This document shows, in pieces, positions 52,166 through 56,504 of a DNA stretch of 56,504 nucleotides (the first letter of the stretch is position 1; every line of letters starts with the position of its first letter). Origin of the DNA: Novacetimonas cocois (lineage in GTDB: Bacteria; Pseudomonadota; Alphaproteobacteria; Acetobacterales; Acetobacteraceae). Made by a program: the position numbers and the translations under genes. Below the pieces are notes generated by a model, which saw nothing but the letters and a program-made list of their open reading frames with translations, did not search any database and was not told where the DNA came from. The stretch is taken from NCBI RefSeq assembly GCF_003311635.1, contig NZ_QEXL01000007.1, positions 85,124 to 141,627 of the forward strand. The letters run 5' to 3'.

Positions 52166-53020
52166 CTATTTGCTGAGCACGAGGTCGAACTGCCGTTGCG
52201 CCTGCGCCAGCAGTGGGGCATGGCGCATGTCGAAATCCCGCAGGTCCCCCCTGCGGTCCATGATCTGGATGCGCAGGCCGTGGTCGTGGAATTCCTGCAG
52301 GAAGCCGACCACGTCCATCCCCTGATGGCGATAGCTGATGGGCGAGAATTCGGTCACGATGCGGATATGGCGCACCTCGCGCACCATGTCGCGCATGCCG
52401 CACCAGATGCGGTATTCGGACCCTTCGGCATCCATCTTTATCAGGTCGGGCACCACCTTGCGGCCGATCGCATCCGACAGCCGCGCCAGCGCGCTGTCGA
52501 GGCGGTCGATGGGGACGTCCTCATGCTCGACGATCTGCTGGTTGGGCAGCAGCGAGGCGGAACCGGACAGATACGCCATCTTGCCCAGCCGCACCGAACC
52601 GGCGGCATCGCCCAGCGCCTGCTGCCGGATGAACAGGCGGCCGGCCATCACGTTGGCATGCAGGCTGCGCTGCATCAGGGCGCACAGCCGCGCCTGCGGT
52701 TCAAAGGCGACGACGCATCCGCCCGGCCCCACCCGCTTTGCCGCCAGCAGGGAGTGAAAGCCGTTGTTCGCGCCGATATCGACGAACGTGTCCCCCGGCG
52801 CCAGGGTGGCGTCGATATAGCGCGAGATCCCCGCCTCCCACACGCCATTGTTGATGATGTGCGGCGTCAGGCTGTCATCGCGCCCGTCAAGGTAGATGTA
52901 AAAGCCATAGGGCGTGTAGAACAGGAGCGTGTCATCACCCAGATAGACCGGCGGCCGGTCCCTGATCCGGTTGAGAAGGAAATTGATTTTTCCGACAATC
53001 CGCGCCTTGTCGATCTTCAT
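52166..53020 (-). CDS. FkbM-family SAM-dependent methyltransferase
   Basis: 284 residues. The SAM-binding motif FVDIGANNGFHS (about 78-89) and the later DLIKMDAEGSEYRI (motif with acidic DxEG) are FkbM signatures. Such enzymes O-methylate polyketides, sugars or polysaccharide parts. No glycosyltransferase or polyketide gene is adjacent; the gene sits at the edge of the prophage and could modify surface glycans, but this is inference. ATG 53020 is taken as start. Confidence 0.9.
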   Translation of the reverse strand: MKIDKARIVGKINFLLNRIRDRPPVYLGDDTLLFYTPYGFYIYLDGRDDSLTPHIINNGVWEAGISRYIDATLAPGDTFVDIGANNGFHSLLAAKRVGPGGCVVAFEPQARLCALMQRSLHANVMAGRLFIRQQALGDAAGSVRLGKMAYLSGSASLLPNQQIVEHEDVPIDRLDSALARLSDAIGRKVVPDLIKMDAEGSEYRIWCGMRDMVREVRHIRIVTEFSPISYRHQGMDVVGFLQEFHDHGLRIQIMDRRGDLRDFDMRHAPLLAQAQRQFDLVLSK

Positions 53021-53206
53021 CCGTTACCGTTTCCCGCTGCACGCATCCTCCCTGTGGACAGACACGGCGTTGTGCACGGGGCAGGCGGTTGTGTGCGCGT
53101 CCTTGTCATGAAAGATGGAGACCTTGCTGTTTGCATGATGTTAGCCGCTTATGACGCGGATGGATAGCCCGCGGCCCCGGCAGGCGGGCGCGGGTCCCTT
53201 GCCCCC

Positions 53207-53310
53207 GGACGCCAGTTTCCGGACGCCAGTTTCCGGGGGACATCGGCCGGGAAGCATCAGTCAGAGATCATCGACCGGGGATCATCGGCCGGGGAACATC
53301 AGCCGGGCGG
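53207..53310. repeat. Short tandem repeats upstream of the prophage end
   Basis: A perfect duplication of GGACGCCAGTTTCC (53207-53220 and 53221-53234) is followed by degenerate copies of a 15-bp unit like GGGGATCATCGGCCG to about 53310. It lies between the FkbM methyltransferase and the first prophage gene, that is, at the possible prophage boundary; no att core is recognised. Confidence 0.6.
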
Positions 53311-53502
53311 CGGCGGGCCCAGCCGTTCCTCGATCGCGCGCCGCCGGTCGCGCCGCAGCATCAGCACCCCCACCGTGGCAAGGACCTGCCCCAGAAGCGC
53401 CCCCGCCACGAAGGCGATGGCGAGGAGGCCCGGATGCGCCCCGGAATGCGTCCCGAAATACGCCACGGGATGGGCCGTGGCGCAGGTCGCGGCGGGGATC
53501 AC
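53299..53502 (-). CDS. Small phage membrane protein
   Basis: 67 residues. The start is GTG at 53502, overlapping the stop of the previous gene (GTGA). A hydrophobic segment (GLLAIAFVAGALLGQVLATVGVLML) is followed by a basic tail (RRDRRRAIEERLG), the shape of a small phage lysis accessory or holin-like protein. No family assignment. Confidence 0.55.
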   Translation of the reverse strand: MIPAATCATAHPVAYFGTHSGAHPGLLAIAFVAGALLGQVLATVGVLMLRRDRRRAIEERLGPPPPG

Positions 53503-53699
53503 GACGCCTGTATGGCGGCATTGTCCGCCCTGCATCTGGCGTAAATCGCCTCCACCTGCGCCACGCTGGGGCCGGTGCCGCTGGTGGTGGTCTCCACCGC
53601 CTCCCTGATGGTCTCCCACGCTTCGGGGCCGTATTTTTCGATCAGGGCCAGCACCGCGCTGGCCGCACTGGCGATCGCGCCGATTTCTTCCGCGTCCAT
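53499..53699 (-). CDS. Small phage protein of unknown function
   Basis: 66 residues, mainly helical (MDAEEIGAIASAASAVLALI...VAQVEAIYARCRADNA). It is in the tail-to-lysis gene string of the prophage, overlapping the next gene and starting 3 bases after the preceding stop. The name is unknown. Confidence 0.6.
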   Translation of the reverse strand: MDAEEIGAIASAASAVLALIEKYGPEAWETIREAVETTTSGTGPSVAQVEAIYARCRADNAAIQAS

Positions 53700-53702
53700 G
53701 TC

Positions 53703-54119
53703 TCAGTTCCCCGTGGTTGTGGTGGTCGTGGTGGTTGCGGCGGCGGCGCAGGCCGTGGGCTGCTGCCCCGCCTTCATGCCGGTCCAGCATGCCTCGAACG
53801 AGGCGAAGTCCGTCTCCAGCGCGGAGACGGCGGCGGACGTGACGGATTTCCCACCCTCGATGGAGGTTTCCAGCGACGTGATCTCGTTGAACACGCTCTG
53901 GCTGGCGGTTTTCACCAGCGCCTTCTGCGCGTCCGTCAGCGTAACGCCCGGCAGCCCGCCCGCCATCACGTCGGGCATGGGCGCCGCGATGACGTGATAC
54001 GCGCTGTCGATGTCATAGACCGACTGTTTCAGCTTCCCCTGCCCGCTGCTGGCGCAGGCGCCAAGCCCCGCGAGGAGGGCCATGCCCCCGCACACGGCGC
54101 GGCAATTCGAAATGCGCAT
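53703..54119 (-). CDS. Prophage lipoprotein
   Basis: 138 residues with a lipobox signal (GGMALLAGLGACASSG; Cys near 22) and a soluble helical domain (TLTDAQKALVKTASQSVFNEITSLE). It ends in an Ala-rich stretch and a run of eight threonines. Being next to holin and endolysin-like genes, it may be a spanin-type lipoprotein, although the low-complexity tail is odd. Confidence 0.65.
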   Translation of the reverse strand: MRISNCRAVCGGMALLAGLGACASSGQGKLKQSVYDIDSAYHVIAAPMPDVMAGGLPGVTLTDAQKALVKTASQSVFNEITSLETSIEGGKSVTSAAVSALETDFASFEACWTGMKAGQQPTACAAAATTTTTTTTGN

Positions 54120-54172
54120 GCAATGCTCCCGTCAGAAATGAAAAAAGCCGCCCACCGGGCGGCCGGACATGT

Positions 54173-54514
54173 TCAGGATGCCGGGGGTTCGGGCCTGCCC
54201 CTGCGATCAAGCACCGCGATCCCCGCATCCGCGACGGCCTGTTTCGCCGCGGGCTTGTCCGGCAGCGGCACGCGCACCCCCGACTGTCCCGGCTTGAAGT
54301 GGTTTTCGGCCCATCCGACATTCAGCCCGATGGCCGCCATGACCTGATAGGCCACGGCCCACCGGCTGCCCGCGTGGGGCGGCGGGATCATGGCCGACGC
54401 CGCCCCGCAGGCAAGGACGAAGACGGAGACATAGAGCGCGTACTGCCCCGGCACTTCGGCCAGCAGCAGCGCGATGACGGCCCCCAGGCCGCCGAGCTTT
54501 GCCGTGGTGTTCAT
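54173..54514 (-). CDS. Putative phage holin-like membrane protein
   Basis: 113 residues from ATG 54514, with GAGG 7 bases upstream. Two hydrophobic segments (about 8-25, LGGLGAVIALLLAEVPGQY; about 24-45, ALYVSVFVLACGAASAMI) are followed by a third weaker one and a soluble basic tail. The size and placement next to an endolysin-like gene suggest a holin or a membrane-lysis protein. The start lies just beyond the stop of the upstream gene. Confidence 0.6.
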   Translation of the reverse strand: MNTTAKLGGLGAVIALLLAEVPGQYALYVSVFVLACGAASAMIPPPHAGSRWAVAYQVMAAIGLNVGWAENHFKPGQSGVRVPLPDKPAAKQAVADAGIAVLDRRGRPEPPAS

Positions 54515-54516
54515 GT

Positions 54517-54957
54517 TCATACCTCGATCGCCTGCCGGAACAGGGCGATATGCGCGGCGTCCGCCGCCCCTGCCCCCAGCGAGGTGTTGTAGTTGGATTT
54601 CCAGTACCGGCACTGCCCCGCCGCATCATCTGCATCCGGCAGCGGCCCCGGCGCGCGGTAGTATTTCAGCCGCGCCATGGCGCAGGCATAGGGCAGGTTC
54701 CCAGGCAGCTGCGCCACCCGCGCGGGCCATCGGGACGCAAGGTCCAGCACCGCCCCGCGCAGGGACGCCAGCCGCGCATCCGACAGGAACGTGGCCCAGA
54801 GGTCGTCATGCGTCGCGGGTTCCATCTGCCACAGGCCGCTTTCGATCAGTGCGGTGCCCGTCATCAGGCCGACCGCCGCATCCCCGCCCAGCCCGAGATG
54901 GGACAGCGTCGGGGCGACGATTTCACGCCGGAACTGCGCGATGCACAGGCCGCTCAT
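54517..54957 (-). CDS. Phage protein, possible lysozyme-like endolysin
   Basis: 146 residues from ATG 54957, overlapping the preceding stop (ATGA). The segment GLMTGTALIESGLWQME has an invariant-looking Glu after a hydrophobic helix, the layout of lysozyme-like muramidase catalytic sites. The remainder (LRGAVLDLASRWPARV...LKYYRAPGPLPDADDAAGQ) is compatible with a small globular enzyme. This assignment is tentative; it could instead be a structural protein of the baseplate or tail. Confidence 0.5.
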   Translation of the reverse strand: MSGLCIAQFRREIVAPTLSHLGLGGDAAVGLMTGTALIESGLWQMEPATHDDLWATFLSDARLASLRGAVLDLASRWPARVAQLPGNLPYACAMARLKYYRAPGPLPDADDAAGQCRYWKSNYNTSLGAGAADAAHIALFRQAIEV

Positions 54958-55388
54958 GGCCCGTATCCCAGCGCGCGCCTGCACAACGACCATACGGCAT
55001 CGCCCACCTGCCCCCAGCCCAGCAGCCCGGTCGCCAGCACGATGAAGGTCATGCTGACCCATGAGGTCAGTTTCAGCCCGCCCTCGATCCGCGCCAGCCG
55101 GGCGGAGATTTCGGTGTCGCGCGCCGTCGCCGTATCCGTCAGGTCGTCCACGCGGCCCATGATCTCGCGCCGGGTCTGCGCCGCGTTGTCGGCCACCGCC
55201 CGCGTCAGGTCGCGCCGCAGGTCGGCGAACTGCACCGACAGGGTGTTCAGCCCGTCGCGCAGGTTGTCATGCCCGCCCTCCACCTTCGCCAGGCGTTCGC
55301 GCACGCGGGCAAGGTCCTCCACCGTGGCGCAGCGCACGGGCGTGTCCCCCGGCCCGACAGGCGCCGGCGGCATCGTTTGTGTGTTCAT
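54954..55388 (-). CDS. Coiled-coil phage protein with C-terminal membrane helix
   Basis: 144 residues from ATG 55388; an in-frame ATG at 55403 would add five residues. Helical heptads (ERLAKVEGGHDNLRDGLNTL, TEISARLARIEGGLKL) precede one C-terminal hydrophobic segment (VSMTFIVLATGLLGWGQV). This resembles XhlA-type or spanin-like lysis accessory proteins. Its stop overlaps the start of the endolysin-like gene. Confidence 0.65.
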   Translation of the reverse strand: MNTQTMPPAPVGPGDTPVRCATVEDLARVRERLAKVEGGHDNLRDGLNTLSVQFADLRRDLTRAVADNAAQTRREIMGRVDDLTDTATARDTEISARLARIEGGLKLTSWVSMTFIVLATGLLGWGQVGDAVWSLCRRALGYGP

Positions 55389-55478
55389 CCGTGTTCCAGA
55401 CAATAAAAAACCGCCCAGAAAGGCGGTTCATAAGGCGGCCCATAAGGCGGCATGGCGGGCATGCGGCGTGACGGCGGA

Positions 55479-55757
55479 TCAGGAGGATGCCGTCGTCGCG
55501 GGCGGCGTATAGATGCTGCCAAGCGGATAGGCACCGGCCGCATCCAGCGCATAGGCAAACCCGTCCGGGGTGGTGACGCCCGTCAGGCCCGTCAGCTGCT
55601 GCGTGGCGACGACGCTGCCGACCGCGCCGGCGACCGTGGCCGCAGGCGGGACCGGCGTTTCACCGGACAGGTAGCTGTAGGCAGGCTGGAACATCAGCGC
55701 CCTGGTGCGATAGAGGATGTAGTTCTGCGCCACGGGGGTGGTGGTCGTATCGGTCAT
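55479..55757 (-). CDS. Small phage protein, tail-fibre neighbour
   Basis: 92 residues beginning MTDTTTTPVAQNYILYRTRAL. The middle is Pro/Ala/Val-rich (PVPPAATVAGAVGSVVATQQL). It lies directly downstream of the tail-fibre gene and may be a fibre assembly factor; no family is recognised. Confidence 0.55.
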   Translation of the reverse strand: MTDTTTTPVAQNYILYRTRALMFQPAYSYLSGETPVPPAATVAGAVGSVVATQQLTGLTGVTTPDGFAYALDAAGAYPLGSIYTPPATTASS

Positions 55758-55790
55758 GTCTCAATATCCTTTCTGGTGAAACCGGGTGGG

Positions 55791-56504
55791 TCAGATCGTT
55801 CCCGAAGCCCTGACCACAAGGGTTGGCGCGGACGTGCTGCTGCCGTTGGCGTTGTTGTGGATCTGCACGGTGCATCCGGTGGCGGTCGCCGATATCAGCG
55901 AACAGCTCAGATTGTCGCCGTTCGCCTCCAGCGATGGCTGGAAAAACACGTTCGGCGTCTGCGAAAATGCCATCGGGAACTCAATGGTCGACTGGTCTGC
56001 GACATCGGACACGCTGAACGTCAGTTCCATGACGTCGTTGATGACCGTATAGACCCCGCCGGACACCGTCCCGGAACGCACGCTTCCGGCCACGGGAAGG
56101 CCCAGCGACACCGTGCCGGTCGGCCCGCCCACGCCGAATATCGGGGTGGCTGCGTCATAGATGACAAAATTGCCATCCGTCTGGAGGGCAACCCGGTACC
56201 CACCGCCGTTGCCATAGGTGACGTTCTTTCCGTTCGCCGACAGCGGAAGGTAATTCGCAAAGTTCGCCTGCAACGCGGCATCCGCGTTCGCGCGCGTCGT
56301 CTGCTCCGACGTCAGGTTGGTCTGGACCACCTGCACGTCATAAAGCAGCGCGCCCGTATAATACGCCGCGTTCGACGCCACCCCGCGATAGGACAGCCGC
56401 GTATCGGTCCCGAGCGAGATATCGCCAATCTGCGCGAATGATGCCCCCGGACCGCCGGTTTCGGGGCCATAGCTGGATATCAGGTAGCCGCAGCTGACAT
56501 TCCC
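55791..56504 (-). CDS. Phage tail-fibre protein, 5' end outside window
   Basis: At least 237 residues are visible; the frame is open to the right edge. The region LQTDGNFVIYDA has the QxDxNxVxY pattern of bulb-type (mannose-binding) lectins, preceded by a collagen-like or helical stalk (EQTTRANADAALQAN). The C-terminal domain is Ser/Thr/Gly-rich beta structure. Tail fibres recognise host surface sugars, so the lectin-like element may bind a polysaccharide. GTG 56381 is an internal codon in the longer open frame, not a proven start. Confidence 0.7.
   Translation of the reverse strand, partial: GNVSCGYLISSYGPETGGPGASFAQIGDISLGTDTRLSYRGVASNAAYYTGALLYDVQVVQTNLTSEQTTRANADAALQANFANYLPLSANGKNVTYGNGGGYRVALQTDGNFVIYDAATPIFGVGGPTGTVSLGLPVAGSVRSGTVSGGVYTVINDVMELTFSVSDVADQSTIEFPMAFSQTPNVFFQPSLEANGDNLSCSLISATATGCTVQIHNNANGSSTSAPTLVVRASGTI

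Noticed and set aside
53207-53310. Prophage attachment site
   Set aside because: The repeats are tandem and local; no matching copy on the other side is visible because the prophage leaves the window, and no integrase is seen.
55452-56441. 329-codon plus-strand frame opposite the tail-fibre gene
   Set aside because: The minus-strand fibre has lectin and stalk features and fits the gene string; the other frame does not.

Overview
The window is GC-rich, densely coded DNA from an alphaproteobacterium, most likely an acetic acid bacterium (Acetobacteraceae, Komagataeibacter/Novacetimonas type). This rests on codon and base use, a PAS-GAF-GGDEF-EAL protein, a SatP-type acetate transporter, a homoserine transacylase of the MetA type, and an intergenic repeat of about 80 bp built on the palindrome GAAGCTTTTTGCAAAAAGCTTC, which I associate with that group. 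The species is inferred from general knowledge, not from a search.

Layout. 1-18.6 kb is mainly housekeeping: a c-di-GMP enzyme cut by the left edge, a PlsC acyltransferase, a PotD-like periplasmic binding protein, a membrane-anchored peroxiredoxin, a lytic transglycosylase, a ZntB/CorA transporter, DUF3597, AhcY, an M19 dipeptidase, an aldo/keto reductase, siroheme synthase, PanC, Trm112, a Lon-N protein and a YbbN-like thioredoxin, followed by tRNA-Gly(GCC). 19.1-30.2 kb is an accessory catabolic/uptake locus: a LysR regulator divergent from a TonB-dependent receptor, a spermidine-dehydrogenase-like flavoprotein overlapping a Tat-exported multicopper oxidase, an MHS-type MFS transporter, an M20 amidohydrolase and an alpha/beta hydrolase.

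31.0-41.9 kb is the most unusual part. One minus-strand operon carries a 1112-residue Sel1-repeat protein, an FtsK/SpoIIIE (EccC-like) ATPase with three ATPase-like folds of which only the middle one has intact Walker motifs, two WXG100-like proteins with the turn motif at residues 43-45 (WGN and YHG), and two helical proteins. Divergent to it are a secreted protein and a polytopic membrane protein whose start and stop codons overlap. Together this looks like a type VII-secretion-like system in a Gram-negative alphaproteobacterium, and I rate it the best candidate for an undescribed system here.

42.0-53.0 kb returns to metabolism: SodC, SatP, a three-gene operon (a peroxiredoxin-like protein lacking the peroxidatic cysteine, an RBBP9-type hydrolase, an Rrf2 regulator), MtnK, SsuD with a flavin reductase, and MetA preceded by a leader that folds like a SAM-I-superfamily aptamer plus an RBS-occluding hairpin. 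Sulfur metabolism is a theme (SsuD, MtnK, MetA, AhcY, CysG). 53.3-56.5 kb is the lysis/tail-fibre end of a prophage running off the right edge. No rRNA, CRISPR array, integrase or transposase was seen.
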